Source of the DNA: Chlamydiales bacterium
GTDB taxonomy: Bacteria; Chlamydiota; Chlamydiia; Chlamydiales; SM23-39
Reading direction: 5' to 3'
Assembly: GCA_028278035.1 (NCBI GenBank)
Contig: JANQFC010000077.1
Span: 1-64,000, forward strand
Length of the DNA: 64,000 bases
Shown: one piece after another, positions 26,457 through 35,485 of the stretch
How the letters are laid out: each line of letters starts with the position of its first letter
How positions within the stretch are numbered: the stretch's first letter is position 1
The notes under the pieces: generated by a model
The model's input: only the letters and a program-made list of their open reading frames with translations
What the model was told of the DNA's origin: nothing
Databases searched by the model: none
Program-made: the position numbers and the translations under genes

Positions 26457-26594
26457 GTTTCAACCTCTTGGTTTCTATGTTTTTTATAACAATTTTATAA
26501 TTATAATTGCATAATAGAATTCTTAATATAAATTTTTTTTTAAGATTTTGAAAATTTTCTTTAAATAAAATCGCAAAAATAATATACGAGAGTC

Positions 26595-28208
26595 TTGCGT
26601 AAAAAAAATAAGCTATTTTCCATGAAAAAATTTATTTTGATTTTCTTTTGTTTTCCTTTTTTATTTTTATCTTGTGAAAAAAAAGATAAAAATAAAAACG
26701 TTTTAAAATTTTGTTTTCATAATGAACCCCAAACATTAGATACTAGAAAAAACGGAGACTATTTTTCCTCGACCCTGCAATTTATGTTATATCGCGGCCT
26801 TATGCATATAAATGGACAAGGAGAATTAGTTCCGGCATTAGCTAAGTCCTATGTTATCTCTGAAGATAAAAAAACTTATATTTTTTACTTAAAAGATAAC
26901 ATTAAATGGTCCGATGGCAATGAAATAACAGCGCAAGACTTCGAAAAAAGCTGGAAGTCCATAATAGATCCTAACTTTCCGGCATTAGCATCTAATTTAT
27001 TATATCCTATTAAAAATGCGGAAAAGATCGCAAAAAAAGAGCTTTCTAAAGAATCTTTAAAAGTAAATTCCTTAGATGATAAAACATTAATAGTAGAGCT
27101 AGAAAATCCAACTCCTTATTTTTTATTTTTAACATCTTTTTGCCTATATTTCCCAATGCCTGCTTATGTCTATGAAAATGATAATTGGATACAAAATAAA
27201 GATCATAACTTAATATGCAGTGGCCCTTTTAAATTAAAAAAATGGGAAAATAATTCTTCAATATCCATAGAAAAAAATCCTTCTTTTTATGATAGAGACA
27301 AAATAAAAATCGATGAAGTTATAATTAATATCATTCCTAATGAAGAAACTGCTTTTCAAATGTATGAAAAAAATGCATTAGATTTCATCAGTTCTTTTTT
27401 ATCACCTATCCCGATAGATTATCTGGGATCCATAACGAAGAGAACTGATGCAAATTTATTTTCATTAGGCGGCTCTTCTTTCTGCGCATTTAACATGGAT
27501 AAATTTCCATTTAACAATTTAAATATGAGAAAAGCCTTTTTATACGCAATAAACAGAAAATCATTAGTGGACAACATCTCTCAATTAGGTGAAGAAATAG
27601 CAAATAGATGCCTCCCCTCTGTTTTAGCTTTTAATAAAGATATCAGGCTTTTTGAAGATAATCAAATCAAGCTTGCCCAAAATCATTTTGCAAAAGCTTT
27701 AAAAGAGCTGAATATTTCGAAAGAAAATTTAGAGATTACTTTTTCTTACGGTTCTTATATCGTCCATAAAAAAGAAGCTGAAGCTTTGAAACAAATGTGG
27801 GATGAAACTTTCGGTATTAATGTAAAATTAAAGCTGTCTGAAGAAAAAACCCATTTATCCGATTTACATAAACGCAATTTTCAAATAGGCCTTGGCAGAT
27901 ATTTGGTACACTATAATGATCCAATGAATATATTCGAAAGATTTAAATATAAAAATCATCCTAAAAATTTTTCAAATTTTGAAGATGAAAATTTTATTAA
28001 TATATTAGATAAATCTCTAGAGATCACAGATAATGAAAAAAGACAACATCTATTAGAAGAAGCTGAAAAATATTTTATTGATCAAGCCGTAATAGCACCT
28101 ATGTATCATTATAAATACACCCTTCTTTGCAAACCTCATATAAAAGGTATCTACATAAATCCAATTGGGGATTTATTTTTAGAAGAAGCATATATAAATA
28201 AAGAGTAG
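26595..28208 (+). CDS. OppA-like peptide-binding lipoprotein
   Basis: Solute-binding protein of the peptide ABC transporter family (SBP family 5). After a signal peptide with the lipobox LFLSC, the family regions follow: EPQTLDTRKNGDYFSSTLQF, MLYRGLMHINGQGELVPALA, KWSDGNEITAQDFEKSW and the C-terminal RYLVHYNDPMNIFERF. Two starts are possible: a TTG at 26595 behind a weak GAGAG, or the ATG at 26622 (MKKFILIFFCFP) without a clear ribosome binding site. The second gives the more normal signal peptide. No permease or ATPase gene is adjacent, as in some intracellular bacteria with scattered opp genes. Confidence 0.9.
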   Translation: MRKKNKLFSMKKFILIFFCFPFLFLSCEKKDKNKNVLKFCFHNEPQTLDTRKNGDYFSSTLQFMLYRGLMHINGQGELVPALAKSYVISEDKKTYIFYLKDNIKWSDGNEITAQDFEKSWKSIIDPNFPALASNLLYPIKNAEKIAKKELSKESLKVNSLDDKTLIVELENPTPYFLFLTSFCLYFPMPAYVYENDNWIQNKDHNLICSGPFKLKKWENNSSISIEKNPSFYDRDKIKIDEVIINIIPNEETAFQMYEKNALDFISSFLSPIPIDYLGSITKRTDANLFSLGGSSFCAFNMDKFPFNNLNMRKAFLYAINRKSLVDNISQLGEEIANRCLPSVLAFNKDIRLFEDNQIKLAQNHFAKALKELNISKENLEITFSYGSYIVHKKEAEALKQMWDETFGINVKLKLSEEKTHLSDLHKRNFQIGLGRYLVHYNDPMNIFERFKYKNHPKNFSNFEDENFINILDKSLEITDNEKRQHLLEEAEKYFIDQAVIAPMYHYKYTLLCKPHIKGIYINPIGDLFLEEAYINKE

Positions 28209-28215
28209 AAATTAC

Positions 28216-30312
28216 ATGACATTAGAAGCAAATGTAAGAGAAAATATTATTTTAGACAAAAAGGACTTTATAAGAATTGAACCTAAATTTACAATTCCCC
28301 CCAACTATAATATCCATAACTTCAATTCTTATACAGCCTCCATAGAAAATCTTGTAGAAACAATAATACCAGAAAATATTTTTGATAAATTAAATAACAA
28401 TACTCAAAATTTATATCATTCGCTTTTTTTAGAACTATCCCAGCTTCTACCTTTATTTAGCTTTTCAACATTTAACACACCCCCTTTCTGCCTATCTTTT
28501 TCATTTCTATGCTCCGCTGATTATGCTCAGGGAATAGAAAGATTTATCCCAGACATGCTAAGTCGATGGCTTATTCCGGGCAGACAAGTTATTTTAAATG
28601 GATCCAGATCTCTTCAGTTCACTTTTAAACATTTCAAAAGTAAAAACTTTTATGTAGCTGAATATTTTATTAACATAGCAAATGAAAAACAGCTTCATTT
28701 AATACAAAAAAACCTACCCAGCTTTATTGATGAAATGAAAATTATTATTCTGTCCGTTCACCATGCAAGACATATCGTTTCTCAAAACAAACTTTCTTTA
28801 GAGCAAAAATCTTTAATAATAAAAGAAAACTTATCTTCCCTATTAAACAGAAAATCCAATGCAGAACATACAGTATTTGATCAAATGCAGGATTTTCTAG
28901 TAAAACTTTCTCATGAAAAAAAACTCTCCGAGATAAAAGAAAATATTGCTTATTTAATGTATAAACGCCCTCAGATAGACAGAGATATCTTCAACTCAGT
29001 ACATAACGTCTCTTTAATTTTTAAAGGCAACTATGCCTCTAAAAGAGAGCCTAGGCATATCAGCAGAATTATTGCCTATCAATATCTATTCAAAAAATCA
29101 TTAAAGCAGATCCTTCCGTCAGCTATCACTAAAAGACATGTCTTCTTAAAGCTTTTAAAGGCCAAGAACATTAATTCAAGTAAGTCAGCTCTTGGAATAC
29201 TAGTCGTAATGAACCTGCTGCATGAAAATGAACACTATGAAAAAAGCTATATATTAGATGCAATATCCTCTATTATTAAAGATTTTACCTACGTTGAAAA
29301 TTCTTATCTGATAGATCATAGAGATGACAAAATGCTTTCTTTTTATCTAGAAATAGAAAAAACAAATACTTTGTTTTTTCTATTCGAAGAAATAAAAGCT
29401 TTAAGAAACAAACTGCCCGAGCAGTTTAAAGAAAGAATGAAAAATGTATTAAATCCTGTTTTTCTACCTAGAAATGAAGAAGAGGTTTTAAGAAATATTA
29501 TAGTACTCGCCAAACAGCTGAAATATGTAAGAGATCTACCCCAAGTAATTATTTCGTATGAAGCGCAAAAAGGAAAAGCAATTTCTTTTCATGTAATACT
29601 ATTAAGGCTATTGAAAAAAAATACCCAGACACTAAAAGAGCTTTTCTCTCGCTCTAATTCTCCTTTAAAGTTTTTAATAGAAGAAGTAAAAGTAGTTGGA
29701 GAACTTAAGAAAAAATACCCCAAAGAAGCAAATATATTTAAAATATCTGTAATAAAATATCCTTTTGCCAGAAGGGATTATTCATTAGATTTAAGAAATG
29801 CACGATTATACATAGTAAAAGAGCTAAAAAAAGTACTAGGTGATTTTAGGGATTTCAATGGAGGCATGATCTCTAAACAATGCGAAGCATTGGACTATCT
29901 CAAGAAATCATTTCATAATTTAAAAAAAGCGCAGGAATTCTTATTAGAAAACTTCTTTTATTCTATAAGACCCGGCATTATGCAAAGCATCTTGGACACA
30001 GCATTATTAAAAGCATTTTTTATGTCTTTGCTAGACCTGATCAAGCAGGATTTTAATAAAAATAAATATCTAATTAAAACACTTAATTACAAAAAGCATT
30101 TTTTTATTATCATCGGCGCTGTTTCTTTTAAATATAAAGAAGAAATAATATTTGCTATCAACAAATTAAAATTTCCTTCTTTTGAACTAACCTCGTCTTC
30201 TTTAGATACCAATGAAGTAAAAACTTTAGGTTATATTTTTCAATCGACAGATGAAGATAAAAAACAAAAAATCTACAATACAATACTAAAAGCCTTGAGA
30301 AAGGTCAGGTGA
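28216..30312 (+). CDS. large hypothetical protein (698 aa)
   Basis: Family not recognised. It starts 7 bases after the OppA-like gene and is probably co-transcribed with it. The sequence is mainly helical, rich in Leu, Lys, Phe and Ile, and lacks a signal peptide and clear membrane segments. Segments such as PPFCLSFSFLCSADYAQGIE near residue 92 and KNSKSA-type basic patches do not match a motif I know. It resembles the 719-residue protein at 21787 in size and composition only. Confidence 0.7.
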   Translation: MTLEANVRENIILDKKDFIRIEPKFTIPPNYNIHNFNSYTASIENLVETIIPENIFDKLNNNTQNLYHSLFLELSQLLPLFSFSTFNTPPFCLSFSFLCSADYAQGIERFIPDMLSRWLIPGRQVILNGSRSLQFTFKHFKSKNFYVAEYFINIANEKQLHLIQKNLPSFIDEMKIIILSVHHARHIVSQNKLSLEQKSLIIKENLSSLLNRKSNAEHTVFDQMQDFLVKLSHEKKLSEIKENIAYLMYKRPQIDRDIFNSVHNVSLIFKGNYASKREPRHISRIIAYQYLFKKSLKQILPSAITKRHVFLKLLKAKNINSSKSALGILVVMNLLHENEHYEKSYILDAISSIIKDFTYVENSYLIDHRDDKMLSFYLEIEKTNTLFFLFEEIKALRNKLPEQFKERMKNVLNPVFLPRNEEEVLRNIIVLAKQLKYVRDLPQVIISYEAQKGKAISFHVILLRLLKKNTQTLKELFSRSNSPLKFLIEEVKVVGELKKKYPKEANIFKISVIKYPFARRDYSLDLRNARLYIVKELKKVLGDFRDFNGGMISKQCEALDYLKKSFHNLKKAQEFLLENFFYSIRPGIMQSILDTALLKAFFMSLLDLIKQDFNKNKYLIKTLNYKKHFFIIIGAVSFKYKEEIIFAINKLKFPSFELTSSSLDTNEVKTLGYIFQSTDEDKKQKIYNTILKALRKVR

Positions 30313-30314
30313 TT

Positions 30315-31109
30315 TTATTTAGAGATTTTAAAAGTTCTTTGAATATCATTGAACTCTCCCGGCACTTTATCTCCATTTCTATTGATCAGCTCTAGTCTAA
30401 TAGTATGCTTGCCATTTCTAAGCCCGTATATGTAATATGGGGTCCATGCAGTTAAAATTCTTTTAATATTCTTATCAATAGTAAGCCTTATCTTATACCC
30501 ATCTTTCGAAAGCTCTGCATTACTTAAATAAAAATCTAAAAGCACAGGCTGTCTTTCTGTTAATTTTAAATATCCTGATGGTTCATTATAAGTAAGATAT
30601 GGCTGAGATAAATTAACATTCTGATTTTCTTTTTTTGTCTCTACAAAAAAACTGCTGGCTGCAAAACTGCCCTGACTTTTTAAGCTTTCTCCAAAAGACC
30701 TACAAGGAAAAACCCTAATAAAATGTTCCCCTTTAGATAAGTGATATGGAATTTTAAATCTATATTGGGCCTCATAAAAATTACCCTCTTCATCGTATGG
30801 GGCCAAACTTGGTCCGGTTCTGGCAAAATAGGGTTCATTGTCAATTACTACATGTATACTTTGTCCCATTTTAGAATTTGCAAGTTCATCAGCTCTGGGA
30901 ACCTGAGAGATATTACCTAATGGAAACCCTCTTAGTTTTAACTGCATAATCACTGTAGAGGATCTTTCGATTTCACCTTTTTTGGGATATGATATATATA
31001 TTCTTGCATTTTCCGGCTGCGGCGATGATTTCACTGCTATTACCTGTACTTTTTCCTTAGCTAATAAAGCACTAAATGCAAATATGAAAAAAAATAAATA
31101 TTTCTTCAT
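30315..31109 (-). CDS. secreted hypothetical protein (264 aa)
   Basis: An exported protein with a signal peptide (MKKYLFFFIFAFSALLA, cleavage near residue 17). The mature part has an immunoglobulin-like beta-sandwich look (ARIYISYPKKGEIERSSTVI, YQFKIP-type strands, HTIRLELINRNGD near the end). I chose the ATG at 31109: the AAAAGGA sequence lies 8 bases before it, but directly touches the alternative ATG at 31118. No enzyme motif is visible. It faces the 698-residue gene tail to tail, 2 bases apart. Similar proteins may exist in chlamydia-like bacteria, but I cannot name a family. Confidence 0.75.
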   Translation of the reverse strand: MKKYLFFFIFAFSALLAKEKVQVIAVKSSPQPENARIYISYPKKGEIERSSTVIMQLKLRGFPLGNISQVPRADELANSKMGQSIHVVIDNEPYFARTGPSLAPYDEEGNFYEAQYRFKIPYHLSKGEHFIRVFPCRSFGESLKSQGSFAASSFFVETKKENQNVNLSQPYLTYNEPSGYLKLTERQPVLLDFYLSNAELSKDGYKIRLTIDKNIKRILTAWTPYYIYGLRNGKHTIRLELINRNGDKVPGEFNDIQRTFKISK

Positions 31110-31225
31110 GGAATTCATCCTTTTTTCTGGATAATCGCATTTTTCAGCAACTGATGCAATAATTTTTTTTTAAACTTTAAATAAATTGACAATTAAAGTA
31201 TCGATAAAATTAGATAGGTAAAATA

Positions 31226-31681
31226 ATGCAAAAGTATTTAGTTAAATTAACTATTTTTTTATTTTCAACTTTCTTGGTATCTTTTGTATTATATACTTCA
31301 TATGCCTTTCCTAAGATTAAAGAAAAAAAGCCTTACATCTTAAAAACCTACACAACTATTAGACCTAATTACGGTCCAGGTAAACATCATTTGGTAAAAC
31401 TGCAGCTCTCTATTATTGATGACACTGAAAGCAATAAAAACATCTTAGACGTAGAATTTAATAACAAAAAGATACCTTTAAACCCAATAGATCCTTCCGG
31501 AAAAAGAGCTAATATCTATATGCAACTGAAACCCGGCACATATCTGGTTAAATGGAAAATATCCGAAAAAAAATATTCCTATCCAAGACACCATACTTAT
31601 AGGGAAAAGATAATTTTGAAAGAAAATGACGACTGGGTTCATATCTTAATAGAAGGCAAGCAGTTAACCATCAGCAGATAG
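31226..31681 (+). CDS. exported or membrane-anchored hypothetical protein (151 aa)
   Basis: Unknown family. An N-terminal hydrophobic segment (KLTIFLFSTFLVSFVLYTSY, residues about 7-26) serves as signal peptide or anchor. The rest is a compact beta-rich domain (HHLVKLQLSIIDD, KPGTYLVKWKISEKKYSYPR, WVHILIEGKQLTI) resembling a small immunoglobulin-like or carboxypeptidase-regulatory-like fold. The 3' end overlaps the convergent lipase-like gene by 18 bases. It diverges from the secreted protein gene at 31109 and may share its regulation and role. Confidence 0.7.
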   Translation: MQKYLVKLTIFLFSTFLVSFVLYTSYAFPKIKEKKPYILKTYTTIRPNYGPGKHHLVKLQLSIIDDTESNKNILDVEFNNKKIPLNPIDPSGKRANIYMQLKPGTYLVKWKISEKKYSYPRHHTYREKIILKENDDWVHILIEGKQLTISR

Positions 31682-32362
31682 CCATTTTATAATTTGATCA
31701 TTTACTTTCCTAGAGTATAAAATTGAAGCATGCCCCATATAATTCAAAATAAAATGTTTTGATTTATCTTTTTTTATTATCGATGAACTATATGGAACTA
31801 TCAACTGATCTGTTTTAGTGGCTATATGATAAAAATTAATATTTTCTTCTAAATGAATTTGCTTCTTAAGATTTTTAATAATACTAGAGTCCGGTCTCAT
31901 TTCCTTAGCACATTGCCCAAGTCCCAAGTAGGCCATTTTAGTGCCTTTTAATGGGGAGGCAATAGTAATAATATCAGAGATCGAATCTTCAGCCATATTC
32001 ATGGCATAATAAGAGCTGACCAATCCCCCCATAGAATGCCCAATAAGTGTAATTTTTTTTGAACCGTTTTCTTTTTGTATTTGTTTTATTTTTTTATCTA
32101 AAATTTCCGCATGTGTTTTGATAGAATCCAAGGGGTTTTTTAAATTAACGGTATATATTGGCCCAAATCCTTTTTGACTCAGCCTTTTTCCATGAAAAAG
32201 CCAGACCATAGAATTATTGCAATACCCGTGAACTAATAATATCGGTTGTTTATTATTATTTTTCCAGGCAGGTGTCCTGTAGAAAAAATGCAGACAAAAA
32301 GTAAATGGCATTATCAAAAATTCAATAGCTATAAACCTTAACACAAAAAATAACTTCTTCAT
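31664..32362 (-). CDS. alpha/beta-hydrolase, triacylglycerol-lipase-like (232 aa)
   Basis: A lipase/esterase-type alpha/beta-hydrolase. It has the oxyanion region ILLVHGYCNNSMVW, the nucleophile elbow GHSMGG (Ser about residue 116 of this start), an aspartate candidate in ATKTDQLIVP and the histidine in NYMGHASIL near the end, so a full catalytic triad is plausible. An N-terminal hydrophobic stretch (residues about 4-28) suggests membrane anchoring or export. I chose the ATG at 32362 because AAAGGTG precedes it; an ATG 57 bases upstream lacks a ribosome binding site. The substrate is probably a lipid ester, by family. Confidence 0.82.
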   Translation of the reverse strand: MKKLFFVLRFIAIEFLIMPFTFCLHFFYRTPAWKNNNKQPILLVHGYCNNSMVWLFHGKRLSQKGFGPIYTVNLKNPLDSIKTHAEILDKKIKQIQKENGSKKITLIGHSMGGLVSSYYAMNMAEDSISDIITIASPLKGTKMAYLGLGQCAKEMRPDSSIIKNLKKQIHLEENINFYHIATKTDQLIVPYSSSIIKKDKSKHFILNYMGHASILYSRKVNDQIIKWLSADG

Positions 32363-32442
32363 AAACACCTTTATTTTTAAATTTATTAAAAAATAAATAA
32401 AAAATCTATACACTCCCATATCTTTTTAAAACAGGAAAATAA

Positions 32443-32793
32443 ATGAACGAAGAAAACACCTATATAAGACCTTGGGGTTCATATCAAATTCTAAAACAAC
32501 AAGACAACTGTTTAGTAAAATGGATAACAATAAAGCCCTATCAAAAATTATCGCTACAAAGACATTTAAAAAGATCTGAAAGCTGGATTGTAGCAAAAGG
32601 CAGCCCTATAATTACAATCAGCACCACTGCTAAAAAATATCACCAAAATGATCTTATATATATTCCCAAAAATTGTATTCACAGAATTGCAAACGAAACA
32701 TCTGACGATGTAATAATAGTAGAAGTACAAATAGGATCTTACTTAAAAGAAGACGATATTATAAGAATTGAAGACGCATATGGAAGAGTCTAA
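32443..32793 (+). CDS. mannose-6-phosphate isomerase-type cupin (type II)
   Basis: A single cupin domain of the type II phosphomannose isomerase family, the domain that is normally fused to GDP-mannose pyrophosphorylase. Hallmarks are RPWGSYQIL, IKPYQKLSLQRHLKRSESWI, IYIPKNCIHRIAN and IVEVQIGSYLKEDDIIR, ending in EDAYGR. The metal-binding histidine and glutamate positions (QRH, ESW, IHR) are present. The 116-residue stand-alone form occurs in many bacteria and likely makes mannose-6-phosphate for surface sugars. It converges with the YihY gene with a 4-base overlap. Confidence 0.9.
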   Translation: MNEENTYIRPWGSYQILKQQDNCLVKWITIKPYQKLSLQRHLKRSESWIVAKGSPIITISTTAKKYHQNDLIYIPKNCIHRIANETSDDVIIVEVQIGSYLKEDDIIRIEDAYGRV

Positions 32794-33665
32794 TGCTTTT
32801 TTCTTATCTTATGTAAATTATTTGTAACTTCGGCGCCATATAAAAAAATAAGCCAGCTGATCTGAAGCCATATCAAGAATAACGGCAAAGCTGCGAAACT
32901 TCCATATATCGCATTATACTTTGTAAAGCCTACCTGGAAGTTTACATACACATATTGAACTATTTTATACGCTAAGGCCGATAAAAACCCACCAATTAAA
33001 GCTTCATATAATCTAACCTTAGCTTTTGGCATATAAAGAAAAATAAACGAAAATAAGGCCCATATAAGCAAAAAAGGCAATAATTTTAAAAATAATAAAA
33101 ATATTTGCTCAAAAAAAGTATCCACTATCAAATTACTAGAAAAAGTTTTAATTAAATATACTTTAACAATACTCATCAACACGATAAATATCGGTACAAT
33201 AAACAGCATAGAAAAAGTAAGGCTTATTTTCTTTTTCCAACCTCTTGGATTCTGAGTCTTGAATATCACATCTAAAGAAGACTGCATATTTGAAAATAAT
33301 TGAACCAAACTCCAAAATAAAAAAACCGTACCAACTAAAGCAATAATCCCTCCTCTAGCTTCCAACAAAAGATTATTGGCAAACTTGATTACTTCTTCTA
33401 ATAAATCTTTTTGAGCAATATATTTTTGCATAAGCTCATTTTCTAAATAAGCCTGATATCCAAAAATTTTACCTATTCCGAACAAAAGCGCAAAAAAAGG
33501 TACTATGGCCATTAAAGAAAAATACGTCAATCCCGAAGCTCTCAAAGTACATTTATCTTTAATAAAACTATCTATAGAAAAATAAATAACCTTTAAGAGT
33601 CTAAAAAAGAAATTCTTTTTTTTTGTGATTATTTTCAATAACTTATTTTCTAATTTCTTTAACAT
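32790..33665 (-). CDS. YihY/BrkB family membrane protein
   Basis: Integral membrane protein of the YihY/BrkB (virulence factor BrkB, formerly mislabelled RNase BN) family. Six membrane segments are visible. Family segments are RASGLTYFSLMAIVPFFALL, the GGIIALVGTVFLFWSLVQLF region, YEALIGGFLSALAYKIVQY and AIYGSFAALPLFLIWLQISW. The function is not firmly known; envelope integrity or transport is suggested. I chose the ATG at 33665 because the AATAGGA sequence touches the earlier ATG at 33674 but is well spaced from this one. The gene ends overlapping the cupin gene by 4 bases. Confidence 0.92.
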   Translation of the reverse strand: MLKKLENKLLKIITKKKNFFFRLLKVIYFSIDSFIKDKCTLRASGLTYFSLMAIVPFFALLFGIGKIFGYQAYLENELMQKYIAQKDLLEEVIKFANNLLLEARGGIIALVGTVFLFWSLVQLFSNMQSSLDVIFKTQNPRGWKKKISLTFSMLFIVPIFIVLMSIVKVYLIKTFSSNLIVDTFFEQIFLLFLKLLPFLLIWALFSFIFLYMPKAKVRLYEALIGGFLSALAYKIVQYVYVNFQVGFTKYNAIYGSFAALPLFLIWLQISWLIFLYGAEVTNNLHKIRKKH

Positions 33666-33799
33666 TTTTTGCATCCTATTTTCAGCTTATACAAAATATG
33701 CGCTATAGCCAAGAAAAAAATAAAAAAAAAACATAGAAAAAAATTTTTAATTAGAATAATTTCTTGTCGTTTTTTTTAAACCTTAACAAAAGGATATTT

Positions 33800-34552
33800 A
33801 TGATAGCGGATTATTATATACCTCCAAAAGATTCTGATAAGCCTGTTGAACACCATTTGGCTGTAGACCTAAAAAAGCCTATAGTTCATATGCCGGTAGT
33901 TTTTCAAAAGGATTTTTTTAGACTGTCCGATCTTTTAAAAAAACCTACAGAAGAAGATTTCATGGACTGCGCCGAACAGCTAAAAGAAATTTTTGCAGAT
34001 GGTTTTCAGTGGGAAGATATAGCAGGCATTATGAATTTATCTTTGAGATACTTAAATGCATTTTTCACTCTAAATATTGAAGAAACAAGAGAAGCGGCAA
34101 TATCCATTTTAAATCATTTAATTGATATCACAGATACACCTTATCTGCCTGATGATTTTTTCGATCCAATTTTTAAAACTTTAATCCCTTCATTTGTTGA
34201 AATAGTAATTCCAAACTCTCTTTCAACAATTTTGCCTCATGCTAAAATAGCAGGCATTCCAACAGATGACAATATTATAGAATTTACTAAAGATATTGTT
34301 GATTCTTTTTCTGAAGGCTTAGAATGGAGCGATTTGGCATCTCTTACCGCAAGGGCTGTACAGTTTGTAAATCAATTCATGGATTCTTCAACTGAAGAAA
34401 AAAAACAAGAAGCCAAAGAGATCATTAAAAATGTAATTAGCTCTACAGACTCTCTAAATCTTCCTGATTTTATTACTGATACAGTATTCACTCAAATAGC
34501 TAATGGTTTTATTGATTATTTAGTTGATTCTATTCCAATGTTTTTAAGATAA
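33800..34552 (+). CDS. hypothetical protein with an internal duplication (250 aa)
   Basis: Unknown family. Two copies of a helical unit of about 85 residues can be aligned: DCAEQLKEIFADGFQWEDIA (from about residue 56) with FTKDIVDSFSEGLEWSDLAS (from about 161). In both copies this is followed by LNAFF/VNQFM, an E-x-REA/KQEA helix, and ITDTPYLPDDF/STDSLNLPDFI. No signal peptide or membrane segment is present. I chose the ATG at 33800 since AAAGGA precedes it; the longer frame from a TTG at 33764 has none. A terminator follows directly. The role is unknown. Confidence 0.7.
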   Translation: MIADYYIPPKDSDKPVEHHLAVDLKKPIVHMPVVFQKDFFRLSDLLKKPTEEDFMDCAEQLKEIFADGFQWEDIAGIMNLSLRYLNAFFTLNIEETREAAISILNHLIDITDTPYLPDDFFDPIFKTLIPSFVEIVIPNSLSTILPHAKIAGIPTDDNIIEFTKDIVDSFSEGLEWSDLASLTARAVQFVNQFMDSSTEEKKQEAKEIIKNVISSTDSLNLPDFITDTVFTQIANGFIDYLVDSIPMFLR

Positions 34553-34559
34553 GAAAACA

Positions 34560-34590
34560 AAAGATCAGAGATTATTCTCTGATCTTTTTT
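34560..34590. terminator. Rho-independent terminator, probably bidirectional
   Basis: A stem of at least 10 bp (AAGATCAGAG, loop ATTATT, CTCTGATCTT) is followed by six T on the plus strand and flanked by A-residues on the other side. It ends the duplicated-domain gene and probably also the kinase-like gene cluster on the minus strand, whose stop codon lies in the stem. Confidence 0.85.
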
Positions 34591-35485
34591 CTTTTGAAGT
34601 TAAATAATTTTTTTCAAATTTATTAAAATGCTCATGCAGCATATGTTCAAAATCTTTTAATTTATCAGGCTTTTTTTCAGTCAAATATCTTCTTAAGGTT
34701 TTAGTAGCTTTTAACATTTCTGTTCTATAGGCATGGGGATAAATAAGCTTCTCGTCAAAATAAAACCTTCCAACATCTATTGTAATTACCTTATTATTTT
34801 CTACTCCCCAATTCCTTCTTTTTTTTCCGATATCATCATCTATTATCATTTTTTGGGTTCTTCTATCTGCCATATCCATAAAAGACTTTAAATAATAATC
34901 AAAATCAGAGTCTTGGCTAGTTTCTAATGTTTGATAAAAAGAGCCTGCTTTTTTTTGCAAAATAAATACAACTGAGTCCAAGTCCAGCTCATGAGTTTGT
35001 TTTTGTTTGTTGTATATAGTCAGTTTATTTTTAAAAATGCTCGACTTGTTTAAATGAACAAATAAAATGCCGGTATCCTCTTTCAAAACTTCATACGCGA
35101 TTTGATAACTTCTAAAATCTGCTTTCTGTCTTTGTTTTCTTCTATTGATATGTTTTTGTCTTTGTTTTTCTAAAGAATGCCAAAGAGGAATAAACTCAAA
35201 ATAATACATTTTTTTAAATCTCGAAGAATCTAAAAATTTTATAACATATTTCTGGTCCAAACTTTCAAAAACAAAACTTTGCCTGCCTCTTGTTAAATAA
35301 ACAAACGGCTTAGATAAAATATCCTCAATTTCTTCAAAATTTTCCGGTACTGAAGTTTTGTAAGCCGGACTATCAACGTTAGATGATAATATGTCTGTTC
35401 TAAACCCGTCCGTTCTTATATATCCTAAATATGCTGTTAGTATAAAAACACTAATTGGACAAAAAATTTGAAAAAATTTTCTCAT
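34565..35485 (-). CDS. kinase-like membrane-anchored protein, third tandem copy (306 aa)
   Basis: One of three tandem paralogues. The N-terminus holds one membrane segment (residues about 3-23). A kinase-like core follows: a glycine-loop-like YLTRGRQSFVFESLDQKYVI at about 63-82 with the invariant-lysine equivalent in VIKFLD, a catalytic-loop-like segment with Asp and Asn (IIDDDIGKKRRNWGV), and IDVGRF at the place of DFG. This order resembles divergent protein-kinase-fold families (established for HipA- or Fam20-like outliers); activity is not shown. A very basic region (QRQKHINRRKQRQKA) is unique to this copy. It abuts the preceding gene with no gap. Confidence 0.7.
   Translation of the reverse strand: MRKFFQIFCPISVFILTAYLGYIRTDGFRTDILSSNVDSPAYKTSVPENFEEIEDILSKPFVYLTRGRQSFVFESLDQKYVIKFLDSSRFKKMYYFEFIPLWHSLEKQRQKHINRRKQRQKADFRSYQIAYEVLKEDTGILFVHLNKSSIFKNKLTIYNKQKQTHELDLDSVVFILQKKAGSFYQTLETSQDSDFDYYLKSFMDMADRRTQKMIIDDDIGKKRRNWGVENNKVITIDVGRFYFDEKLIYPHAYRTEMLKATKTLRRYLTEKKPDKLKDFEHMLHEHFNKFEKNYLTSKEKRSENNL

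Noticed and set aside
31186-31191. TTGACA as promoter for the 31226 gene
   Set aside because: The -35 match is perfect, but the best -10 candidates are 13 bases away or too poor, so no promoter is claimed.
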